NCBI GenBank assembly: GCA_028583685.1
Contig: JAMXIF010000086.1
Span: 16,418,312-16,482,311, forward strand
DNA from: Petaurus breviceps papuanus
Lineage: Eukaryota; Chordata; Mammalia; Diprotodontia; Petauridae
DNA: 64,000 nt
Reading direction: 5' to 3'
In this document: piece by piece, positions 39,201 to 51,500 of the stretch
Position numbering within the stretch: position 1 is the first letter of the stretch
How the letters are laid out: every line of letters starts with the position of its first letter
The notes under the pieces: model-generated
The model's input: only the letters and a program-made list of their open reading frames with translations
The model's database searches: none
What the model was told of the DNA's origin: nothing
Translations under genes and position numbers: made by a program

Positions 39201-42200
39201 CCCTCATTCTGACCTCTTTCTATGTGATAGTAATTTATTGTACTGGATAGTTTGGAAAAGGGAAAGGGAATAAGCATTTATATAGCATCTGCTCTGTTTC
39301 AGGCACCATGTTATACTCTCTCATCTGATCCTTACAACAACCCTGCTAAGTAGGTGCTATTACCCCATTTTACAGTTGAGGAAACTGGGACAGAGGTTAA
39401 GTGACTTGCCTCACAGCTACTAAATGTCTGAGACCAGTTTTGAACTTAAACCTTCCCTTCTTCATGGCCCAGTGCTCTACCCACGGTGCCAGCAGTTCCT
39501 TCAGTTTGGACATTTAATTGGTGTATCTGATGGGGTTAGAGGAAATGTTTGAAATAGGAGGAAATGAAGGCTGTGAAGGGAAATTGCTATCTGATGGTAA
39601 AATTTTTAAAAACACAAAAAGCTCAGTTCAGTTCTCTTCTCCACTTATATTTTTTCTTTTTTTTTTTTTTGCCTTTTGGAGGGTAATTGGGGTTAAGTAA
39701 CCTGCCCAAGGTCACATGGCTAGTTTTTTTTGTGTGTGTGGGTGTTGTGTCTGAGGCCAGAACCAAACTTGGGTCCTCCTGACTCCTGGGCCGGCGCTTT
39801 ACTCACTGCGCCACCTAGCTGCCCCCAACTCCACTTATATTTCAAGTCCTAGGTAGTTATTACGTGGATAGGGGACAAAGAAGACATTTGTTGCCCTGAA
39901 TTTTTTTATAAAATTCATTGTATCTATATCAAGACTAGGTTATTCTTGTATAGATGGTAACACCCGGTATAAGCTATGCTATGGTTTTTGTTGTGCTTAA
40001 CTTTACTACTTGTAGAAGTAAAAATCAGCCATGTGTGATCATCTTAAACTTTGTTTTACATATTTCCTCTATAGCCCAAAACAAAATGTGAGCCTTATGT
40101 ACTGGAACATGGAGATGAGGTGAAAATTGGAGAGACTGTGCTGTCCTTTCACATTCATCCAGGCAGTGATACTTGTGATGGCTGTGAACCAGGTCAAGTC
40201 CGAGCCCACCTTCGCCTTGATAAGAAAGATGACTCTTCTGGTAGGTAAAATTTATCATTCTATATGATGTTGATAACTTTCCTGCTGTGGGCTGCTCGGT
40301 ATCCAGCACTTAGCATGATTCGGAGGCATGAATAAGAAATGACAAGGCCATGTGGATAATTCAAGGAAGAATGATGAACTCCATTTATTGATTCTTAGGA
40401 CAAGGTTTTTATAGAGCAATGAGACGAAGGAAGAGGACTCAAGTATTCATATCATTATCTTAGTCTGTCATATCTTGGAAGTAGCATGGCTGTAAAGCCT
40501 TTTGTTCTCTAGGTGCCAGAAAGTCTTAGGAAAAGTTAACTCTTTTCACATGCAGTCACAGTACAAAGGATGCTCGTGAGAGCTGGCTTCAAGACCAGAA
40601 GCCAAAGCCGCATCATCAAGTACATCTGCATAGGAACTGACCACCTAAGAATTCAAATATTTTGGTTTTGAACAACTAAAGTCTTGGAGCAGAGCCTGTT
40701 GGTTTCATAACTCAAACAACATCCTTATAAGTGTAACCCCTATCAAAAGAACTCAGGAGCTAACTAGATGAAAAGTCGCTTCTCAAAGAGGTCTTTGATA
40801 TTCGGGTCCACTGATATCAAGGTAATTATCTGAAGTCCTGGCTCGGGCCTTTTTGGCTCCCAACACTTTCCTTTTAAATTTTAATCTTTCAAGTATAAAA
40901 CAGCCATTTCTCTGGAACTAGATATTAGCTTTCAAATTAAGTTTTTTTATTTTAAGAGCATATCCTAGTGATGGATCAAGTATGCTGATCTTTGTATATA
41001 AGGGATAGCTTTTGATTATTTTCTAATAAATACCTAATGAGCAAAATGTATTTTAGGACTAAGTTTATTAAGCAGAGTACATTTTAATGACATCCAGTGA
41101 GGACAGTGTGTTTCATATTTAAAAACTGGGATAATAGGGGCGGCCAGGTGGCTCAGCGAGTAAGAGCACTGGGTCCAGTGTCAGGATGACCTGGATTGAA
41201 TCCCGGGCTCAGATACTCAGCACCACACCCAGAAATAACTGGCCTTGTAACCTTGAGCAAGTTACTTAACCCCAATTGCTTAAAAAAAAAAAAACTGGGC
41301 TAATAGCAGTAGTACTGCTCTCCATATCCTTTTGTGTGGGGTACAGAGACCCTAACCCAAATTGACTACTCAGAGACCTCTCAAAGTGAAGATAGAAAGT
41401 TTTATTAGAATCTGGTAAGAAGCGGGCAGTCCAGTCACTGGAAAATAAATCCAGGGAGAGGAGGCCGCTGTACAGAATCCAAAGCTGGGTCATATAGCCA
41501 AAAACCTCATGAAAACCAAAATCCTCCCCTTCCTCATGTAATCTTTTAAATTGATTGGCTGTTCTGTTAACATTCCCTTATTTGGCTGGTGGGGTGACAA
41601 GGGGATTTCCAGAGTTTCGTTTTTCCCCCAAGGTCACCTAACTGAGGCCTAAGACTTCACATACTTTAGCAGATAGTCTCTGAGAAACCACATTACCTGC
41701 CCTCCCCACACACACACACTTTTGACGAGCCCATAGAGTTATGCATAACATCAAGTTGGGGAATCATGCTTTATTATCACATTACCACTTTCTGAGGCAA
41801 AACTAATGTTATGGGAAGTTTCCAAGAAGCTTTTGGTATCACTGTCTAGTTTTCCTGAATTTTAAAAAGATACTTTGAACTTCTCAGAAATTGCTTTATA
41901 ACAGAATTATTATTTCTAAAAATCAGTCTCTTTATGTGTGTGGGTATACAAACATACATACATATACACATACATACACACATACACACTCATCATTCAT
42001 GTCTACTTATCAATTTTTTGGGAATGGGGAGCTAATATGTTTTCCTTCACAATATTCAACAAGAAGCTGAGAGGTCCTCAGTTTTTTACTAGTTCTTTGC
42101 TGGTTCGTGTTGACCCTTTGGGAAAATCACTTAAATTTTTTTTGTACCTTTTGTAGCTGCATACTTAGCTCCTTGAAAGATTGATATTTATTAAGTGGTT

Positions 42201-45200
42201 TGGTGATCTTAACAGGAATGGTCCTAAGATTTTTTTGTAACATGCACCAAAGTCTAGCTATGATATGACCCAGTACTAGAATGTAGAATTCTTATCATTT
42301 TGTCCAAGGCAGTTTAAACTGTTACTGGAAATAATGAAGGGACCTTGTTATAAGCCAAGTTATATGAACATTTCATTGTACCTCTTTTCTGTTAACTTAC
42401 AAATGGAGTCTTACTATTGATTGCAAGCACCGTAAGCTGCAAAAGCACACCTTTTGTCCAAAAAAGAATTTCATGCTTCATATATCTGATGATTAAATGG
42501 TCATTCTCTTTTTCAGTTAGTCCAGCATTAAGTAAAGAAGAAAAAGAGTTGATAAGAAGAAAAGCATTAAAGAAAATAAGAGTAAAATACGGATTAATGG
42601 TAAGTGTTTATAAGATAGTAAACATTATACTATTTTAAGTGTTAAAGCTTCTATTATGCAAGGCCAGCAATATGCCTGTAATTGCATAGAATGATCTGTG
42701 GAGCATATGAAGTTTTTGTCAGCCTAACTAGGATTATAAGTGAATAAGTGTTAGAAAGGGACAAAAAAAGAAACAGAAGAACCTCCTTACATTTATATGG
42801 TATACTTTATCATTATCCTCTCACATTCATTCTCTCACTTTCTCCCTGCAACATTTCTGTGAGTACATTAGGCAGGCTTCAGTTTTCATGTAAGAAAAAC
42901 TGAAACTCAAAAGTTTTATCCCTTTTTTCTTCGACTGCCATCCCAGTTCAGGCCCTTCTAGCCTGGGTTGTTTCCTTAGTCTCCTGATTGGTTTCCCTGC
43001 CTCAGATCCCTCCCTTCTCCATGTTCTCTATTCAGCTGCCAAAATAATATTGCTACAGCACAAGGCTGACTGTGCCACTCTGTCTCCTGTTTAAATGCCT
43101 TTTCATAGACTTCCCAATGCCTTGAATTCACTAGCTCCTCAGTTTTGCCTCTTAGTATCTCTAGTTTCCTTTAAAGCTCAACTCAAGCACCACTTTTTAC
43201 ATCAAATCTTTCCTGAAACCCTCCCCCAGCAACTAGTGTCTTCACTCCCCCAAATTACCTTGAATTTATTTACTGCACATATAGATGTTTTCCATAATAA
43301 TGTAAGCTTCTTAAAGGCAGGTATTCTTCATTTTTGCACAGTTCCTGATACCTAGTGAGCACTTGGTAAATGCTTCTTTATTGATCAGAATGACTTACAA
43401 AGTGTCACACAGCTAAGTGAAAGAACCAAGAGTAGAATCCAGCCGTCAGAATCACAATCTAATGCTCTTTTGGCTATGCTACAGAGACCTAGGAAGAGGA
43501 GATACTGTTCACATAATTCACCTAATTCTTCTAGTCAGAGATTTTTTTTCTATATGCATTATTTCCCTGATAATTGCTTTGTTTTTCAGTCCTGACATGT
43601 GATGTTTATTGTTATAGGAAACTCTTGGTGAGAAAACTCCCTTTACTAATGCAGATCAGCAACTGTTCTGCAGCTTAATTGCCTGGGCCCTAAGAGGTAA
43701 AGCAACTTGCCCAGGGTCATACTGATTTTTAAGTGAAGTAGTAATACTTCACTCAAGTCTTATTAAAACATCTCTACATTACATGGAGGGGAACACTTGT
43801 TAAATGCCTGCTATGTTCATAGAACTGCTGGGTGTTGGAGAAGCAAAAATTAAATATGTCCTTCCCATCACAATTTATTAAGATGGAGGGTACAGCGTTT
43901 ACAAATTACTATAATACAAAATTTCATGTACCAAATAAAATGTGAGGTCTAAAGGAAGGGAAAGTCATTACCGAGTGAACTTGTGAAGGCTTCTTGGAGG
44001 AGGTGACATTTGACCTGGATTTTTTAAAGGATGAGTAGAATTTAGACAGATGAGAGTAGAAAAGGGCAGATCTCATGTAATAGGAAGAGCATAACCAGAG
44101 ACCAAGAGGTAAAGCAGTGTGCTGTGTGTGAATGGATTTGATGAATCAGTCCTTGACTGGTGGTAAATGCACATAGAGGGTAGTTGTATGAGATAAGGCT
44201 AGAAAGGTAAGGTAATTACAGATTATCAAAGATTTGGAAGAAGGGAGGGGGGGAGAATTATTAAATGCCTGCTATGTACAAAGCACCATGCTATATGCGA
44301 GGATGCAAATTAAAAAACAAGACAGTCCCTGGTCTTCAAGATTGACATTCTAACAGTGATACAACTCATGAGGAAGGTTTCAGTGCCAAATGGGATGAAA
44401 ATGCTTCATGGTACTTAGGGTGCAGCAATAAAGCAAATGGCCATGCCCCTTATTTAATGTAATTTTCATTAATAAAACAACATTCGTTTCTGATTTTTTT
44501 TAACCATTTGATGGTTCCAAAGACTTTGGTGGTAGAACTTTGGTTTTGTGCCTTCAGTAGCTATGATTGCTGAGAAGATGTAGGCTGTACAACCTGTAGA
44601 AGTTGCCAGGTTGCATATCCACAAGGGTTGCTTCTCTGAACTACATATGACAGAGGAATCTAGGAAAGAATTAGAGCTGGTGGTCTATGAGTATTCTGCT
44701 GCCTCTGGGGCTTTTTGGCTTACCTGCCTTTCTGTGGCAGCTTGTTGAAATTGGTGGTAGCAGGGATGTTTGACCCCTTCTTCCCAAAGGTTGCTCCTCT
44801 CCAGACAGGAGGCAGGGCTAATGGTCTGGAGACTCAGTCATTCTCAGGGCTCTTGGGCCCAGGGACCTAGGTTTTCTTCACCAGAGTCCAGGGGAAGGTG
44901 GTGGTCAAGATCTCTTGACCTGCCTGGCACAGGCTACCACCTTTGTCTGCAGCAGAGACATGATGTCTGCAGAGAGGATGCCAGAGGAGTTTCATTTTAA
45001 TGCAACCAGAGAACTGTTGGAATATTTGAATGAAGGAGTAACATGATCAGAGATCTGTGTTTAGGAAAGGTTAATCTGGCAGCAGTGTGAAAGATGGTTG
45101 GATTTGAACAGGAGAAAAACTGGAGATGCCTAGGAAGTTGTTGGAATATCCTTAAAGGAGTGACATTTGCTGGGGAAATGGAGAGAAGAGGCAAAATTTG

Positions 45201-47854
45201 AGCAATATTGAGGAGGTAAAATTCATAGGACCTGACCACCTTGAAGAAAGGTGTGAGATGAAGAGGAAAAGCCAGGTAAACCAGGGCTCTCCACATGGGT
45301 GATGGAGTGAATGACACAAAAGTAAAGGAGGGGGCTGGGAGGAAGGCGGAAAGGGAAGTAAATTTAATCTTGGAATTGATGAGTATGACTTTATCAAATT
45401 GTTTACCATCTCAGGGAGCCAGGGAGGGGAGGAGGGGAGAGAATTCCGAACTCAAAATTCTAAAAAAACAAATATTAAAAATTTTTATATGTAAATAGGA
45501 AAATAAAACATTCAAAAGGAAAAAGAAGAGTATGAGCTATTGGTATAATAACCAATTGGACATATTCTGTTAGACAGCTGATGATCATAGGATGCTAGAT
45601 TTGGAGCTAGAAGGGATCTTAAAATGTAAAATTTGTCTCCTTATTTTACAAATGAGGAAGTTGAGGCCTGGATGTTAAATGACTTGCCCAAGGTCACAAG
45701 CAGCAGAGCTGGGTTATGACCCATGGGTTCTCTAACTATAAATCCAGTGTTCTTTACATTCTACCATATCTAACACTCAGGAGAAAGAAAAGGACAGTAG
45801 TTGAGATTTGGGAATGTAAGGAATCTCAAAGGCAGTAGAGCATAACCTCTAGAAGGTTCTACCAAGCTGGAAAGGCTTTTAGTTGAGGCCTGGTGACAGA
45901 CTATGATATCTGAAGACCAGCCTAAGTGTGGGGAGACTCATCACTAGAAGATTGTCTACTAGGTGGTAAATATTTCTATCCTAGCAACTATTGAAATATG
46001 GTGGGGTTCAGTCTATGCCAATAAAGAGTATGAGATTGATCACAGATCTTTGAACCTTATTGAAACTGCAGGTTTTTCAAATCAAAATTAAAGTAACCTT
46101 ATTGTTAGAGGGGTTCATTTATTTTCTTTTTACATTCATTTTTTAATTTTCAGTTTTAAATTCTCTCCTTCCCTCTAACATCCACCCATTAAGAAAGCAA
46201 TTATATGATGCCCATTATATATACAAAGTCATATAAAGCATTTTTACATTAACCATGTTGACCCCCCCAAAAAAAAGAAAATTTCAAAAATTGCTTCAGT
46301 ATGTACTCACAACCATCAGTTCTCTTTCTGGAAGTAGATAGCTTTTTTCATCATGAATCTTTTGGACTTGCCATGGATTATTATATTGATCAGAATAGCT
46401 TAAGTCTTTTACAGTTGTGCATTATTACAATATCACTGTTACTATGTACAGTGTTCTTCTGGTTCTGCCCATGAAATTTCACTTTGCATCAGTACATATA
46501 ACTCTTCCTAGGTGTTTTTTTTTTTTTAACCATCCTCATTTCTTATAGTACACAGTGTTCCATCAAAATCATATAACACAACTTGTTCAGCCATTCCCCG
46601 ACTGATGACCATCCCCTCAATTTCTAATTCTTTTATCACTAAAAGAATTGCTATAAGTATTTTTGTACATATGACCCCTTTCTGTTTTTCATTGATCTCT
46701 TTGGGATACAGACCTAGTAGTGTTATTGCTGGGTTGAAGGGTATGAACAGTTTTATAACCCTTTGGGCATAATTCCAAATTGCTCTGCAGATTGGTTAGA
46801 TCAGTTCACAACTTTACCAACAGTGCATTTAATGTCCTAATTTTTCCACATCCTCTCTAGCATTTGTCATTTTTATTTTTTTCATGTTAGCCAATCCAGT
46901 AGGTATCAGGTGGTACCTCAGAATTGTTTTAATTTACATTTCTCCGATTATTAATGATTTAGAGAATTTTATATGACTTTTGATAGCTTTCAAAATGTTA
47001 CTGTTGATATTAATATCCAGTGAATTATAAGATCTTTGGGAGAATAGAATAACAATTCTGTTGCTTTTTGTCTTCTGCCTCAGGTGCCTAGAACAGCTTG
47101 TACACAGAATACACTTAATAAATATTTGTTCATTTAATAAAGAAAAGAAATCCCATAATATGTCTGGGCCAGAATTTTAAGGGGATTGTGGGAAAGATGT
47201 TCTTCTAAATTCTTAGATTGGAATTCTTTCTATTCTCATTCCAAAATAAAGAAAACTGATGTAGTAGAATGTTGAAAATTTTTTGCATTTATGTTTACTA
47301 AGCATTGGATCAAATATAATTAAGATGAAATAATTGTGTAGTGTGCCTTTATAGAACTAGTGATTTATTTTGCAAGGAAAATATAACTGAGTAAGGAAAA
47401 AAACTGAAACCAATAAAAATCTGAAGTAATTAGGGTTTTTCAGTTACGAGGGGTTTCTTTTGTTGTTGTTTGTTTAATTTCTAATATATGTGGAAACATT
47501 TGCTTTATTGTAAAGGTAAATGTGTAATAACACCAGTAGCCTCTCCATCTTACATTAAGACAGTGTTAAGTTGCATTATTATTTTTTTTGTTTTTTTCTC
47601 TGTATTTTTAGTTTACATTATTCATTTCTGCAAGATTTTGAGTAACAAATTTTCTCCCCATTTTTCCCCTACCCACCACCCCAAAACATTGATCCCACTG
47701 AATATCTCCTCCCCCAATCTGCTCTCTCCCATATCTTCCCCCATCTCCCCTCTGACTTTCCAGTAGGGCACAGTGGATCTCGAGGCCCCAGTGCCTGTAT
47801 ATCTTATTTCCCAGTAACATGTAAAATAATGATAATAATAATAATAATAATATG

Positions 47855-47885
<31 letters not shown>

Positions 47886-48494
47886 TTGTATTTTTTTTAA
47901 ACATTTCATTTTAAAACTTTGAATTCCAGATTCTTTCCCTTCCTCCCTCATCACCCACCCTTGCTGGGAGGATAAGCAATTCAATACATTGTAAAAGACT
48001 GACCACATTTCCCTCCATCCTATCCCAACCCCCATTTGTTCTATTCTCTATTTTGATCCTGTCCCTTTTTGAAAGTGGGTGCTTCCAACTTCCATCCTCC
48101 TGAGCCTGCCCTTCCTTTCATCATCCCCCCCCTCATCCCTTTCCCCCCTACTCTCCTGTAGGGTGAGATACCCTATTTAGTGTGTATGTCATTCCATCCC
48201 TAAGCCAAATTCAATGAGAATAAGGTTGAATAAATCCTTTTTGCCTTCCTGTTCTTCCCCTCCATTGTAACAAGTTTTCCCTTGCCTCTTCTATATGAGA
48301 TAATTTACCCCATTCTGTGTCTCTCCCCACCTCCTCTCATTATGTTCCTCTCTCAACTCTTAATTTCACCTTTTAAGTATCATCCTTTCCTATTAAATTG
48401 GTCCTGTGCCCTCTATGTATACCTGTAGACATATATACACACACTCACATATGTATTCATACACCCATATACCCTCCTATATAGACATATATGT

Positions 48495-48537
<43 letters not shown>

Positions 48538-51500
48538 CATACACATTTCTATTCCCTTCAACTATTCTCATACTGAGAAAAGTTTCATAAGTTACAATTA
48601 TCATTTTTCCATGTAGGAATATAAATAGTTCAACTTTGATAAATTCCTTATGATTTCTTTTCCTTCTCTTGCTTCTTGTATCTGAATGTCAAATTTTCTA
48701 TTCAACTCTGTTTTTTTTTTTTCATCAAGAATGCTTGAAAGTCCTCTATTCCATTGAATGACCATATATTCCCCTGAAACATGATACTCAGTTTTGCTGG
48801 GTAGGTGATTCTTGGTTTTAATCGCAGCGCCTTTGCTCTCGGAACATCATATTCCAAGCCCTTCAATCCCTGTGTAGAAGCTGCCAGATCCTGGGTTACC
48901 CTGATTTGTGTTTCCACAATATTCAAATTATTTCTTCCTGGCTCCTTGTAATATTCTCTCCTTGATCTGGGATTCCAGAACCTGGCTGTAATATTCCTAG
49001 GAGTTTCTTGGGGGGAATCTTTTTCAGGAGGTAATGGGTGGATTCTTTCAACCTCTATTTTGCCCTCTGGTTCTAAAACATCAGGGCAGCTTTCCTTGAG
49101 AATTTATTGAAGGATGATTTCTAGGTTCTTACTTTGATCATAGCTTTCAGGTAGTACAATAATTTTTAAATTATCTCTCCTGGATCTCTTTTCCAGGTCA
49201 GTGGTTTTTCCCATGAGATACTTCACATAGCCTTCTATTCTGTCATTTGTTTGGATCTGTTTAATAGTATCTTGATTTCTCATAAAGGCACTAGCTTCTA
49301 TTTGCTCCAATATAATTCTGAAGGAATGATTCTCTTCAGTGAGCTTTTGAGATTTTTTTTCCATCTGGCAAATTTGGCTTTTTAAGGCATTCTTCTCCTC
49401 GTTGGCTTTTTTTTTTTTTTGCTTTTGGGCAGGCAATTGGGGTTAAGTGACTTGCCCAAGGTCACACGGCTAGTTTTTGTGTTAAGTGTTTGAGGCCATA
49501 TTTTAACTCTTTCCCCTGGGTGCTCTATTTGCTGCACCACCTAGCCGCCCCTCCTCATTGCCTTTTTGAGCCTCTTTCGCCATTTGAGTTAGTCTATTTT
49601 TTAAGGTGTTATTTTCTTCAGTCAGGTTGTTGACTTTCATTTCATAATTTTCTTGCATCACTCTCATTTCTCTTCCCAATTTTTCCTCTACTTATTTGGT
49701 TTTCAAAATCCTTCTTAAGCTCCTCCATGGCCTGTAACCAACTCATATTTTTCTTGGAAGCTTTTGGTGCAGGAGTTCTGTCTTCACTGTCTTCCCATTC
49801 CATGCTTTGATCCTTTTTGTCCCCAAAATAGGAATCTAATGTTGTATTTCTTTGCTTGCTCGTGTTGCCACTCAGTTACTTGACTTTTGAGCTTTTTGCC
49901 ACAATAGAACTCTGTTACCAGAGAGGGGAGCTTTGTCCCAATTGCTGGGGTTTTCGCAGTTGCCGGAACTGTTAGTTGGGTGCCTTCTCTGAAGCCTCCA
50001 CACACTCTGGCAAACTGATCATGCACCCCAGGATCTTTACCCTAGAATGCAATCCAGATCCAAGCAAGTTAAAGCAAGAGTGATTACCCCTCAGACAGGT
50101 CGCTTGGTCCCCCTACAATCTGCAGGCTAGGAGCTCTGAAGTACACATAGCAGTGGCTGCATGCCTGCGGAGTCTCAGCAGCTTCTCCCTCCTGGGGGTA
50201 AAGGGTGGACTGCACTCCCGAACTCCCAGATCCCAAAGTCCATGCTGCACTGACCTCTCACTTTGTCCTTAGCATGTATGGGTTGATAATTCTGGAAACT
50301 GCCACTGCTGGTGATCTGAAGTCCCTCCAGCCGGTGGCTGGTTGTGGCTGCCCTGAGGCTAAAACCTCAGGCTTGTGCAGGACTGGGCTGAGCTCCCAGA
50401 GCACTGTGCTGGCCCCTTCCTGCCAGCCTGCCAGGCTGTCTTCAGCATAAAGTTAGCTTTTCTTTGTCATTTTTTTGGGTTCTATAGCTCCAAAGTTTAT
50501 TTAGAGTCATTTTTTTACATGAATTGGAGGAGGTGGATGCAGGAGGCGCGCGAAAGTCCTGTTTCTACTCTGCCATCTAAGTTGCATTATTATTTTAAAA
50601 TTCCCTTCTTCCCTAATGATTTTTGTGTATTTATTAAGAATACAGAATATGAAGATGAAAAGGCACTGAAGAATCCCAAATATAAAGACAGAGCTGGAAA
50701 ACGTAGGGAGCAAATTGGAAGCGAAGGAACATTTCAGAGAGATGATTCACCTGCATCTGTCCATTCGTGAGTATTAGACATACTGCCACCAATTCAGTGT
50801 ACAAGAAGCATTTATTATACACTGTACATATTCAGATTGCCTAATTTATGTTGGTTTCTCTTCTAGTGGCCTAAAGGGATGATGATAACAGAATATTAAA
50901 TTATCGAGTATATAATTGTCCAATTCTAGCCTCTTATTCACCAAACCCATTATTAAAGACTTTCTTTTGTGTTACCATAATTCCCCCTTGTTCCTTAGAA
51001 GCTATATGTATTTTTGTATAATGTATAGATGTGTGTTCATACATATGCATAATGGAATGTAGTTAGTATTTATTAAACAAATATTTGTTAAGTGCTTATT
51101 ATGTTCCAGGCACTCTTCTAGACACTGGGAACAACAAAGACAGAAATGAAACAGTTATATCTTCAAAGAGATTGCATTCTATTGAGGGAGGAGAGGACAA
51201 CTTGAATACAAAATATATGCAGTATAAACATAAGGTCATTTTGCAGGGGGGCACTAGCAATTGGAAGGAAAGGCCTGTTGGCACTTCAGCTGAGCTTCGA
51301 AGGAAATAGGGAATTCACAGAGGTGGAGGTGGTAATGGAGTGTGTTCCAGGCAGAGGGGTCAGCCAAAGCAAAGGCAGACAAGGGGAAAAAAGCGTTTCC
51401 TGTATGAGGAACAGCAACAGGGCCAGTTTGGCTGGATCAGAAAGTGTTTGTGACTGGAAATGTAGATTGGTGCCAAGTTGTGAAAGACTTTAAATTTCAA

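Larger units (their letters stand above)
47567..50596 (-). mobile_element. HAL1 (ORF1-only L1 relative), antisense, next to exon 12
   Basis: A perfect 19-bp target duplication taagttgcattattatttt lies at 47567-47585 and 50578-50596. The minus-strand order is 5' start GATGGCAGAGTAG (about 13 bases short of the copy at 20.3 kb), GC-richer 5' UTR (50577-49780), ORF1 region (about 49750-48700), 3' region without ORF2, A-rich end at 47586-47610. It contains an antisense SINE (49411-49550) and a (TA/CA)n run (48490-48545). It aligns along its length with 17133-20278 in the same orientation. Confidence 0.93.

Noticed and set aside
50150-50450. CpG-island-like promoter of a gene near 50 kb
   Set aside because: The GC-richer composition and the sequence order match the 5' UTR of the HAL1 at 19.6-20.2 kb.
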